Assembly (NCBI GenBank): GCA_028583605.1
Contig: CM053333.1
Location: 10,076,638 to 10,140,637 of the forward strand
Source: Dastarcus helophoroides
Lineage: Eukaryota; Arthropoda; Insecta; Coleoptera; Bothrideridae
DNA length: 64,000 nt
Direction of reading: 5' to 3'
The first letter of the stretch is position 1, and each line of letters starts with the position of its first letter. The notes under the pieces were generated by a model. The model did not search any database and was not told the origin of the DNA. It was given only the letters and a program-made list of their open reading frames with translations. Positions 11,830-23,900 of the stretch are shown in pieces. A program made the translations under genes and the position numbers.

Positions 11830-11903
11830 CTATTTATACATTTGATCGATTAGAGACGAGTACTTGTCCAAAACCACCCTCCTTTTTACTTTCATGGTTG
11901 GGC
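11830..11903 (-). CDS. bgm: ACSBG last exon (C-terminal 24 residues)
   Basis: The acceptor TTTTGCAG precedes 11903. The single base left by the previous exon plus GC gives Gly, then PTMKVKRRVVLDKY and stop TAG at 11830-11832. This is the family's GPTLKLKR ending. It lies 8.1 kb from the preceding exon. Confidence 0.9.
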
Positions 11904-14900
11904 CTGCAAAATAAATCAGTTTTCACCCTCGAGTCTAAATTATTTAGAAAAAAAAGTTCATTAATCAGCCCTCCACCTGATTTTATACAAACCAATATCC
12001 TAAACATGTTAGTATAATGGCCTAATAAATGATTTTTTAGCTAACATAGGAGGCACAATCGAAGGAAATAAAACATAAAATTTACAGCCAATCTAAACTT
12101 GTCTAGATGGATACGAATTTTCAGAAAATATTAACTAGCTAGGCTAGACAATGTAAGTTAGGGGTAACTCCAGCATCGGACCACCAATGATATTTTTATA
12201 TGCCCAATGGGAATTAAAATACTTTTCTTCAAAATGATATCATCATATAATTGAGCTCGGTTTCACTCACTTGATTTGATTTGGTTCACAGGAGGGGCGA
12301 TCCTTTAGCGCTCCTAACTAAAAAATTGGCAACCGTATTCGGGAAACTTAGCAAAATGAGAAAAAATTTTATTCGACCTTTTAAAAGAAGGGCAAATCAA
12401 TCCATAAAGCCCCCTAACAAATTATTAGTCATCAGAAGGTGGTTGATAAGATGCTAGTAAGAGTGATTAACTTGATATACTTGCTGTATAATTATTTGTA
12501 TTTCCATACACTTGAACTAATATGAAAATAATTGCATCTATTTTACATTTTTGATTTCATTCATTATCTGCTCTGATAAAAGGAAGAATTCTAAAAAATA
12601 AATGTTGCAAAAACTGTACGACAATAATTAACTTGTCTAGCCAAAATTTAAATTCTTGAAAAATAAATTAACTGCCAATCCAATAATTTGATGGAACGTT
12701 TTGTCATACTTAATATTAGACGTTTACACGACTCAGAGATCAGGCACAACCCTCATTTCGGCGGGAATAGTATTATTAAAAATTTCTTAAATCAGATATT
12801 AATCAATATGTTAGGATATTGACTTGTACAAAAATAAATAAATAATAAAGATTAATTTATACACGAAAACTTATTTTTAGGAAGCTTTCAAGTGTTACGT
12901 AACGATAATGCCGTTTAATTTGTAACCCCACGCTCCTATCCGATATAAGAAAAAATATGATCATTTCAAGCTCCCCCGAAAGACGAAATGTCTATCTTTG
13001 TATTAATTTTAAAATTCAAATGAAACCAAATTGTTTCTAAGATTAATTAATAATCTCTGAAATATGTCAACAGTAAAAATAGAAATAAAATTACCGATTT
13101 TAATAATAAACAGTGGCGGCTGGTCCTTAAGAGCGCAAGAGCGCGTGCACCTCGTGAAATAAGTGATTTATTGTCTTCTCTTTAATGTAAAAAAATATGA
13201 CATCACATGTTTAAGCATCAAATAATGGTATCCTAATTAATTTGCACTTGTAAATGACTTAAGAATAAAGTACGCATGCGTTTTATTCCATTATAAGTAA
13301 ATTTAAATAAGTTGGTGCGCTCGGAACTACGCTCCTAGCATGGCTGTCGTTGCCTATCAATGGCATCCACGCGATACGGAGGTTTCAATTAGAAATAGAC
13401 CACGGACCACCATGCTAGCGCAGTGCGCCGCACCGCCTCGATACAAATGGTTTTAAATATACTTTAGAATAGGTCAAATAAACTGAAAAATTACTACACC
13501 ATAGAACATGTATTGCACTAGAATAAAATATTTTCATAATAACCAACTGCACTTTAACATTGCCCGCTTTAATTGGATGTTAATTAATTTTAGTTATTAA
13601 AAATATTATTATAAATACCACCTTTTTTTTGAAGTGGAAACTTCTTTAGACGCGTTGAGTGATTCTGATGTGAGAAAAACTTATGGTTTCGCCATCACGC
13701 TAATTTACGTTATCAACAGGTTCAGTATTATGTAGCTCTGGGTAAGAGGTTTAATAGAATTAAAAATTTCATGAACAACACGGAGTTTGAACTCGCTGAC
13801 TATCAGCCTCTCAAGCAAAATCCGTCGCCTTACCTCATTACGCCATACTGCTTATTGACAAAAATATAAATTTTAACTGACTTTAAGGTTGTGGGGGCGA
13901 CATACTCTTTTATGATCATAATTTTAATTTATAAATGTTGAAATTTTAATTTTTGACACAACAATTAATTTTAAAATAAGTTTCCTCTTCTGTTAGCGTT
14001 CCCATGACTGTCTAATTTTTTTTAGTCGTCAATATTTATTTAGAATATTACATTTTCCCCCTAAATTTCATACCTTAATACAATACTGCAGTAACATGAC
14101 CTAAATTCTAGCTAATACTATTTTTACATCTGCGCACCCCCTGTCAAAAAGTCACCAGCCGCCACTGATAATAAATATTATTTTTAAAATAGCCATCACT
14201 TATTTGTAGTTTTGCAATACTTAAGGTTTTTTTTTCATCCTCCTAGCTTTAATGCCTCCATTTCACTACAAGTTCGGTTACGCCTTAACTGAATATTTCA
14301 ATCAACAGCTCACGTAATACTCAAAAGCTTGTTATTCTAAGTGAAATGACAAGAGTTAAGCCCACAACATAGGCGTAGCCAGAATTTGTTTTGAGGTTCT
14401 CCAAAAGGATGTTACCATATGGTACTGAACGAGCTAGTATAGTCCCCAGGGTGCAGACTTGGCACATGCATTAGAACCAAGCAACACAGATCGGAGGAGT
14501 CAGGAGCTTCATTTAGACTTGTTTGTTATTGGGTCACAAAAGTAAATCCTTACTAATATATAAATGCGAAAGTTTGTCTGTTTGATTGTCCGCTTCAGTG
14601 TTGCCAGCGTTCGCGCACTTTCTCAATGTTCTACTGTCGCGCATATGGCATGACTCACTTTCTATGTAAATAAATGTAAAACTTCGCAATGAAAACACGA
14701 CGTCGGTGTCATCTAACGATGAGAGTCCAGACTAGCTGTAACTTTGCAGGTAGGATTCTTTTAGAAGGAGTCTGACAACGTCAACACGTCGTTTTTTTCT
14801 GTGGTAGTTGCCAGATCTCCCATATTTTATGGGTTCTTCCATATTTTGGTAAATCTGTAATTGGAAAGAAATCTCTCGTATTTTAAAGAGCCAACGGTAA

Positions 14901-17900
14901 CTCAAATTTTATAAATAAGAAAGCATATTTGATCTGGACAGCACCACAAATAAAAACATTAAAACAAATAAATTGATCCGTCAATTCAAGAAATTTAAAA
15001 GCTCTCTTTAATTTTACACAGTTTTTCTGTTTGATTCTAATTACACAGGCCCACAAAAAAAAAAAGTGGTGTGTGCTGGGTGTCGGACCCACATAGTCCG
15101 GCGTATTTTTTCCCGCTGAACACGAATCTGTAGTCTAAATTGGGGGTCAAACTGCTAAAAGTAGAGAAAAACCAAAAAAACCGATAAAAATCACGATCTC
15201 GTATTTTTTTCTGTTTGATATTATCATTCTTATAATTTTCGTCTTTTCCTGACCCTTTTTTCTTCAAATGACCTGTGAAGTGGATTTCTGCTACGTTTTG
15301 TTCCTTTTTCTTGAGTTTCTCTGTGTAGCATCCAACAGTAATCTGCAAACATATTTATTCCCCACTGTCCCTGAAACCGCCGTTCAAACTCTTTGAGATC
15401 TTGGTGAAATCTTTCTCCTTGCTCTTCACTGAAGTCTCCGTTATTCTCCGGGAATTGGTCAAGATGCGAATCAAGGAAGTGCATTTTCAAATTCATTAGG
15501 CAACCTGAATGCTGAAAATTTCTTATCATATTTGCCACAATGCTTTTGTAATCAGCATCCTTGGTATTGCCTAAAAATTTGGTACACACTTCCTTGAAAC
15601 TTAACCACGATGCCTTTTCTTGGTCATCCATGACTGCAACAAACCCTTCATCTTTGAATAACTTTCGGATTTCCGGTCCATCGAAGATGCCTTCCCTTAG
15701 TTTAGCATCAGATTTTTTTTTAAACACAGTACGCAGGTACGTAAAACATTCACCATCTTTATCAAGAGCTTTGACATACTGTTTAATTAAGCCAAGTTTT
15801 ATATGAAGAGGAGGAATGAGAATTTTGGCTGGATCAACAAGCGGTTTCTTTATTATATTATGTGATCCAACCTTAAATGAAGATCGTAAAGGCCATTCTT
15901 TTTTTACGTAGTGATTTTTTCGATCCCTACTGTCAAACATACACAAATAGCATGGATATTTTGTGAATCCAGATTGCTGTCCAAGGATCATGGACAAAAT
16001 TTTTAAATCACCACATACTTGCCACTTATGTTCTTCGTACTTTATTTTCTTTAGGACAACTTCGAGGTTTGGATACTCTTCTTAAAGTACAGTGGAGTGG
16101 GCTAAAGGTAGAGGAGCGAATTTGTTGGTGTTGTGGAGAAGGACTGCCTTAAGACTCTGTTGAGACGAATCAATGAATAACCGCCAATTTTCTGGCTCAT
16201 ATAAATTTGGCTTAAATTCATCGATTAGTCCTTTTACATCAGTGCAATAGAGTAAATCTTCATTTTTTTCAAAATATTTACGGAAGGCTTCTTCTCGATT
16301 CCGATAAAACGAAACTTTAGTACCTTTTGTCAATAGATTTCTCTTTTTCATATTCGAAGCCAATATTTCAGCCGCTTCTTTTGAGAGTTTAGCCTCTCTG
16401 AATAAATCATTCAGATGTTTTTGATCGTATTTTTCCGGCTTCCGATCTTCACCAATAGGTCCGTATTCTTCATTGCTCGAAAACTCTTCTTCCTCAGATT
16501 CGCTAGAAATGTTTTCACTACTAGTATCAAACTCTTTATCAATAAAAGCTGAATTTTCAGGATCGACGTCGACTTCCATTGTGTCTAATCCACTAGTCAG
16601 ACTGTCTTGTGACGTGTCATCTTCTAAACCTTCTATGAAGTTTGCAACTGGTTGTTGAACACTTGACACAGAAGGATAAGAAATTTTATCCTTATGCATT
16701 CGGCCCACAGTGTTGACATTTGTTGTGCAAAAGTAACAATTACTTGCATCAAGTGGCTTTTTCCATATCGCTGGAGTTTTAAATTTAAGATTCGCCTTGA
16801 CCTGGTGCTTTTCAAATCTATTGATCATATTATAACATGAGCCACAAACAAAATTGGGTATCCAATTTTTGAGATCGAGGGAAACTTTCATATTGAAGCA
16901 CTTTTCATACAAAGTCACGAAACGATCTGTTAGTTTCTTTGTATTTTTTATCCCTATGTACTTTGCACAAACGTAGCAAAAAGCATTGGGATTTCCAGTA
17001 CATTTGTGATTGCCACGAGTACTAGAAGTTCCAGCAAAATTTTCAGTAGAAGAATCCATGAAAATAAATAAACCCCGCACGCTAGAATACCTAGGCCTAA
17101 GTATGAGGGCTTTCCGACTTTGACAAGGACAATGTCAACTCGTCGTCGGACACACTACGGCATCATTCTCATATTCTAGCGCTTCCCTGCAAAACAGCGC
17201 GCCTTCGCTGGCTTCGATACGCCGAAATGTTGACTAGCGAATCATTCTACACATCCCGATAAAGGGCAGTTGTCATCGTAGTCCAATCATTCCGGAGTAG
17301 CAGGTTTCTGCCGGTAAATGTACCGATTTAGTTAACCATTTCCTTATTTTTTGTCAAAAACAAAATATCATCTATGTGACACTTAAATAAGACACAATAA
17401 GTAGTGAATTAACGTATTTGCACATTACGGTTGGATATTACAGAGAGAAACAAGTAGAAACTGCAAGATGATAATATCATACAGAAAAAAATACGAGATC
17501 GTGATTTTTATCGGTTTTTTTGGTTTTTCTCCACTTTTAGCAGTTTGACCCCCAATTTAAACTACAGATTCGTGTTCAGCGGAAAAAAATACGCCGGACT
17601 ATGTGGGTCCGACACCCAGCACACCACTTTTTTTTTTTGTGGGCCTGTGTTATTGACTTAAAGCCGCAGACGAAGTCGCAGGTAATAATTAGTTATTTAT
17701 AATGAGCAACATCTTTTTGGACAACCCTATATCTCTTCATTTTGAAAATTTGATGACCAACAAAAAATTTAATTTATAGAAACTTCCTGACTAAATAAAT
17801 GTTTTTGTTTGAATAAATAAATCAAGGGAGGACTCTACCCTGCCACTCCGTGGCTATGCCTATGATTCGTAATAACTGATTAAAAGCGAGAAAAGCCAGA

Positions 17901-20900
17901 CATGATTTTTAAAAGAGATACCTTGCAATCCCAACTAAAAAATGAATTTTCACAATTCCACTTTCAATAAATATTCATGCAGATGAATTGCAAAGATGTA
18001 TTCGAATTTGGTTAATTCTAACTTCGACAGGGTGGGTCTTGGAACATTTTACTCTGCAGATTTGGATTCAATAGGGTCGATTTCGTATAAATATAGTACC
18101 CACACTTACCATATTAAAATTCAATTTTGCGACTTTTTTGACACCACCTTGAGCCTTAAATTGGCCAAAAATATTTTATAAAAGCGTAGCCTTTTTTTTT
18201 AGAATGATTTGAAATAGTTTGTAGCTTCTGAATCTTGGAAATTTTTGATTGGCAAATCTGAATTCAGCGGGGTGGATTCGCTACAAAAATACAATGCATT
18301 GGCTCTTAAGGATTACCTAGATCTGTAAAGGCAAATTGGGATAAAAAAATCGTGAAAATCTTATTTGCTGAAAATTGAGCGCAGTTTTAAATTGCCTTAC
18401 CGATTGCTAATTACAAGAAGAAGACGCGGGTATGCTTATATAATTTTTATCCAGATGTAATTTTGCCGATAGAAATTTGAAACATTCCAAAATGTAGTCA
18501 AAAAGGATATAATTTTGCAAAAATTTACCAATATCACGCTGAGTTAACTGGCAGTGTTTGTGTTGGAATAGTTGATGAAGTTGAGATCTTCTAATTATTG
18601 GATACTTTGGTTGATAAATTTAAAATTGACACAGTCGATTTAGAATAAAGAATACCCACATGCACCTATTAACAGCTTCTCTTTTCTTAAATTTAATGCC
18701 AACCCTCAACCCCCATTTTTTTAAATAGTAATTTAGTGCAGAAATATAAAGATCATAAAATTGCGCCTACATTTAGTTAATTCTGAAGCAAATTTAGCTA
18801 CAGTTTTCTTCTGAGTAAGGGAGACAAAATTGCATCAGTTCACTGGAAAAAATTTAGAGGGCATAAAATTGTCCCTAGGCGCCTAAAAATTTATTACCAG
18901 AGGGATAAAAAGGAGCCCTCCAGCACCGCATTTAAACCCCACTGCGTCATGAAGTTAATCAAACTCTCTAAGATTTTAGTTCTTGGAGGCCTCAAAGTCA
19001 GTTGCCCCTGGGGATTTTGATCGATAAGTTTGGATTCCGTTGGCTCAGTATAGTAGAAAAAGTCTACCAACACTTGATTGCTAAAAATTCCCATTTTTTT
19101 CCAGTTTCCGACCCAGAAATTTTGCAAAAAATGGAACAATTCATTATGTTGGCGAAATTAACCAAATTGCATCCTGATTCTTGTTACCAAGTGGATTGTC
19201 AATTAAATTGGGCCACGGATTACTATTTTAGACTTATACAAATTCTACATCTTTGAAGAAGGCGTATTAGTTTAAAATTTTAACGAACGCAATATTGCCT
19301 TAAGAGTACCTGAAATACGCCCATAAATGAAGTCAAAGGTTAACGAACTGTGACAAAAAAAGATGAAATATTACACTCCACTAAGATGGTGTTGTGAATT
19401 TGACCGAATGGTAGACATACTTACAACTCTATGCCTTAGAGTCTTAGAGGCAATCTATGTTAAGTCCAATTTTTCCCAAAATGAGTTTAACATGTTGTGT
19501 CTATCAGAATAATACCATCTTTAATTTGTGATATCTTCAGCATCAAGATATCTAAATAAACAGGACATTAAGGGTTTTTTGAAAAATGCGAAGTCAGGTT
19601 TACCCCAGATCTGAACTGCATTAACTAACTTTAACATTGTTTATCATAAGAATGAGTTTTATGACTTAACATAGATTACTTCTGGGGTACAAAGCTGTGA
19701 TTGGTTCCATCATTTTTATTCCCCCCCCCCCTCACAACAAACTAACACATCATTAATTGTTTTTTGCCTTCTCCAGTTCAGTGACAAACAGGCAATTATG
19801 AGACACCAATGAAGTCATTAAAAGGCTTTTTTTCCTAATCGTAAAAACTTGAAGACGCAGTTAATTCCCAATTGATGATTACAAAAAAATGAAATTGGGG
19901 GAGAGTGATTTTGTTGGTGTAAGTTTCTTTGTTGTAAAATATGTCATGCTTTACGAATTGTGATAGAAGCGCACCACCACTTAGTGATTACTGTTTAGAT
20001 GTTAAGCGTCCTTTATAAGCAATAAGCGTTGTACTTACCTAACTCGCCAGTCGGTATGGAAAAATCAGCTGGTAGGATTGTAAACTTTTGTATCCTTTGT
20101 GCGTTAGAAGTTGAAGTTTTGTTGACGCGATCAATTCCTTCCTGGATTGCTTTCAGCAGCTTAGGATCCGGTCCGGATTTCAAAACATCTGAAACGGTAG
20201 AAGCCGCACATCCCAATTTTTCTAACCAATTCTTTGTGGAAGAATCAAGGTTGTCAGTAGGTCTTCCGCTGTCAACATCGACTTCGCATCGCATCGTTAC
20301 CAAAAGCGATAAAAATTTCTTTTGATCGCCCACCAAGAAAGCTTGACTAACAAAAGGTAATTCCGCTTTCACTTTTTGCTCTATGGGTACTGGGGGGACG
20401 TTTTCCCCTCCAGCTGTTATTAGAAGCTCCTTTTGCCTCCCAGTGATATAAACGAAACCATTTTTGATGTAACCAACGTCGCCCGAATGCAACCAACCTT
20501 CCCCATCAATAGCTTCATCAGTCTTCTCCCGATCTCCCAAATACCCCATGAAAACATGCCTTCCGTAGAGACAAATTTCCCCTTGACCATGTTCCACGTT
20601 GACAATCTTAGTTTTAAATCCAGGAATCGTTTGACCAATAGATCCCAAATCGAACGCTTCAGGGAGACACAGAGTGTGCCCCCCGCTACTCTCGGACATG
20701 CCAAAAGCGTCCATGATAAGGATATCCAAGCTCATAAAGTATTTCTTCACTTCTACCGACAAAGGCGCTGCTCCTGATATAAACAACTTACAGCGTGACA
20801 AACCCAAGCTTTCTTTGACTTTCTTGAAAACGATCGCGTTTGCCAAAGCGTAACCCCACGTATTCGAAGGCATCCTGGAAAAACTCCCGAGTCACTTAAA

Positions 20901-23900
20901 AACTAAACCCCCATCGGAATCAACTTACCCCTTTGACATGTCCATGTTGTGCTTTAGCCCGTGCCATTTGGCCCAACTTGCTATCGATGTTTTAATATAG
21001 CCATTCTGCGCGGCCACCCCCATCATCTTTTCGTGGATTTTCTCCCATACTCGGGGGACAGCCAAAAGTCTCGTCGGTTGAGCCTCCTTTAACGTATTTA
21101 CTAAAGAGCCCTTTAATGCGTCTTTATCGGCGAAGTAAAGTGTGGCGCCGCAACTTATAACTAAATAGATATCAACAACTTGCGCCGCGATATGACTTAG
21201 GGGCAAATAACTGACTATAACCTCAGAACACTTCTCCAAACCAATTCTTTCGCTAAGTGCCAAAGTGTCATAGAGTAAGTTATCGTGGCTTAGCATAGCG
21301 CCCTTGGGATTTCCAATTGTCCCTGACTAGAAATTGCACATTGAAACCAAGTAGCGTAAAAGTCGAGAAACTTACTGTGTACACTAAGGTGCAACATTGA
21401 TTTACTGCGATGTTTTTCATCGCCTCCTCCAACTTCAGATCGTTTTGTTCCTCGCCGATACTCATTAGGTTTTTCCACTACAAAACAAAAGTTAAAATGG
21501 GGCAGGGTAAAATCAGGCATTCTTACGCTTAAAACTCCGGGGGACTTCGGTTCTCCTTTGTATTGTACTATGGCTTTCAGTCTGGGGAGACGATGACGAA
21601 TTTCCTCGATTTTCTTCAACTGAATTTCATCCTCGACTACGATGATATTAGCCGCGCTGTCGCTGGCGCAGTGATAGCAGGCCTCACTCGAGTTCGTCGA
21701 ATAGATACCCACCGCGATACCCCTGAAATCATACAACTGGTTGCTAAGGGGTGAAACTTCGAAGCAGACGGAATGGAAAGGTTATCTAGGCCAGAAATAA
21801 ACCTAGTGCATTACTGAGGAGGAGGCAGACCAAAGACTTTAAAATATGATAACAATTACTAACGTTTTGGCTTTTTCTCCAAACCGAGGATATCAAAAGA
21901 TATAATGGTATCAATTTCAAAGGCAAATAAAGAATTTTATGGCGGGCAGGGGGGGGGGGGAGTTCTCGAGTGATTCGCTATATCTAGAAATTACATTTAG
22001 GACATTTGTAATTTTATTGTACTCTTTAGGCCGGAACATTTGTCAGATTCGAGTTGGTTTGCCAAACTGATGAGATCAAACAATATCTAAATTAGACTTT
22101 GGTTTCCCAACTCAGAATCTGATAAATGTTTAAATTTATCGCTCTGTGCATTAGAATTTAAAAAAGGATAATTTGTTTGGTTCTATGACGATGTATTCAT
22201 AACATTCCTTTCATCGTTGATTGAATACTTTATTCAATCAACGCTTTCATCGAAAATACTTCAGTACTTACTCTATTGAGTTTTGCAAAGTGCCCGTTCC
22301 TGCTAGCAGTTTTTAGTGACTGACAGAATATTAACTCTCTTCAAGGAATAGTTTACGATGATTTAAATGTGGGAATCAATAAAGTACTTACCCAGCAAAG
22401 ATGGCGGCCAGATTTGAAATCAACCATTCTGGGCTGTTAAATCCAAGAATGCAAACGGAGTAGTGTTGTTCCAATCCTAGGCTAAGGAAAGCCTTAGCAC
22501 AGGTTCGTATTTCATGTAAATATTTCCTGAAAAATATATTTTTTAATAGAAAATTCCAATTGGAAGTAATTTGTTTAATAACTAAGAGTTAAAATAAAAA
22601 AACATAACAATTTTCGGTTTTTTTTTAAATTAATAACAAGAAAAATCCAAAAATTCGACCATTTGTTTGGATAGAAAAATTTTTTTTGTCGATGAGAGTG
22701 GTGTGATTCTCCGAAACGCCAAAAATGACAGTGGACGAAACAATAAGTTGTATCTATGTCCGAAACTGGAATGATTCGCTGAAAATCTCAGCCGGACATA
22801 TACCGAGAGCCATTTTGAGGTGTGAAGGTAGCGCAATTCCGATAAAATATATAAAAAACAATTATAAGCCATTTTTCAGTTCTGAGTTTGATTCATCCAA
22901 AATTTCATCCGAACGCATGTATACAGTATTCAGAAAAAAAAAACTTCTTTTTGGCGTTCGAAAGTGAATGGATTAGATAAAGACGCAAAGAAACAAAGTG
23001 TTATGCTCAAAACATAAATCTAAAATATGGAGTGATGTGCGCAGAGAGATACGCAATAAGTCAATTGTTGAGTATGGTCAAACTACTTTAATGAATAACT
23101 TCTCATTTTTGGAACTACTTCGCTATTTCTGATTTTTGAAAAACTTACGCGTCGGTTAAATTTCTGTATGATTAAAGACTTTGGCATAATAATGAAAATA
23201 ATAGAAGTAAACACAACCATCGTACCTATATGTAACTTTTATCCACTTTCCAGCTTCCTTGTAGCAATAGGCTGTTTGGTTGGGGTATCTGTGCGCCCTA
23301 TCCTGAACGAAAGTCGGGATTGACGTTGGAGTTGTTTTTTCTATAGACAATCCACTTTCAGGTATTCGTAACTTGACGCAGCCATCTCGTTCTGTATTGG
23401 TTAAATTCTCAGCTGGAAGAACTTGGTCCGGTCCTGTAAAAACCATGATTGCCCAACAAGCCAATTTTGCTTAAACGAATGATATTTCCAGCACCGAGCA
23501 CAGTCCAAAGTATACTTATCATTTATTACGATAGACAAAATTAAATAAAACATACTTCGTAAGATAAAGATCAGAATACTTAAATTCAATTAATTGCTTG
23601 GTTCTGAATTTGCTTATTTCAATGTGAACAGCAATAACAAAAATTGTTTTGATCTCAAAATAGGTCACTTTGTCGTTTTTTTCTTGAAAAGCTACCAATT
23701 TTCTTGTGCAAAGCATGAGAATTGGTTGCTCCCAGCAAAAATTGGTAACTTTTCTCATGAATGGAAAATCTCCCAATCTTGCATTCCTCTAAATTAATAC
23801 TCCAGAGATAGCGTCAATTGGCAATAATTGTCAAAATTTAACAGCAACCAAATAAGCGATTTTCCAATTTCGGTAAAAAATATTGATCAAAATTGGAATT

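Larger units (their letters stand above)
15044..17649 (-). mobile_element. DNA transposon with about 183-bp terminal inverted repeats, unclassified family
   Basis: Terminal inverted repeats at 15044-15226 and 17468-17649 begin CACAGGCCCAC and differ by only a few bases and a 2-bp indel, so insertion is recent. Both ends are flanked by TTA (15041-15043, 17650-17652). One gene fills the interior on the minus strand and stops 4 bp from the inner edge of the left repeat. The TTA duplication recalls PIF/Harbinger and the CACAG end recalls CACTA elements, but the protein resembles neither transposase as I know them. It is inserted in the last ACSBG intron, in the same orientation as that gene. Confidence 0.85.
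14368..17864. mobile_element. Possible outer element hosting the 2.6-kb transposon
   Basis: CATAGGCGTAGCC at 14368-14380 and its inverse GGCTATGCCTATG at 17852-17864 match at 12 of 13 positions. They enclose the complete transposon 15044-17649, suggesting nested insertion. The interior at about 14560 also holds ACTAATATATAAATGCGAAAG, a motif common at ends of insect repeats. Target duplication is not clear. Confidence 0.35.

Noticed and set aside
18894..19256. Overlapping 81- and 84-residue frames on both strands
   Set aside because: No recognisable family, no splice context, and the real last ACSBG exon was found at 11830-11903.
20013..20038. ACSBG ending by readthrough (KYNAYCL) at 20013
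   Set aside because: A consensus donor is present and the readthrough would lose the conserved GPTMKVKR lysine segment that the distal exon supplies.
22630..22967. Two 80-residue frames in an ACSBG intron
   Set aside because: They are on opposite strands over the same bases, with no family match.
23155..23464. Start of the ACSBG protein at 23464 (MACWAIM)
   Set aside because: The sequence upstream of TTTTTACAG is intronic in character, and splicing from 28211 gives a family-like N-terminus.
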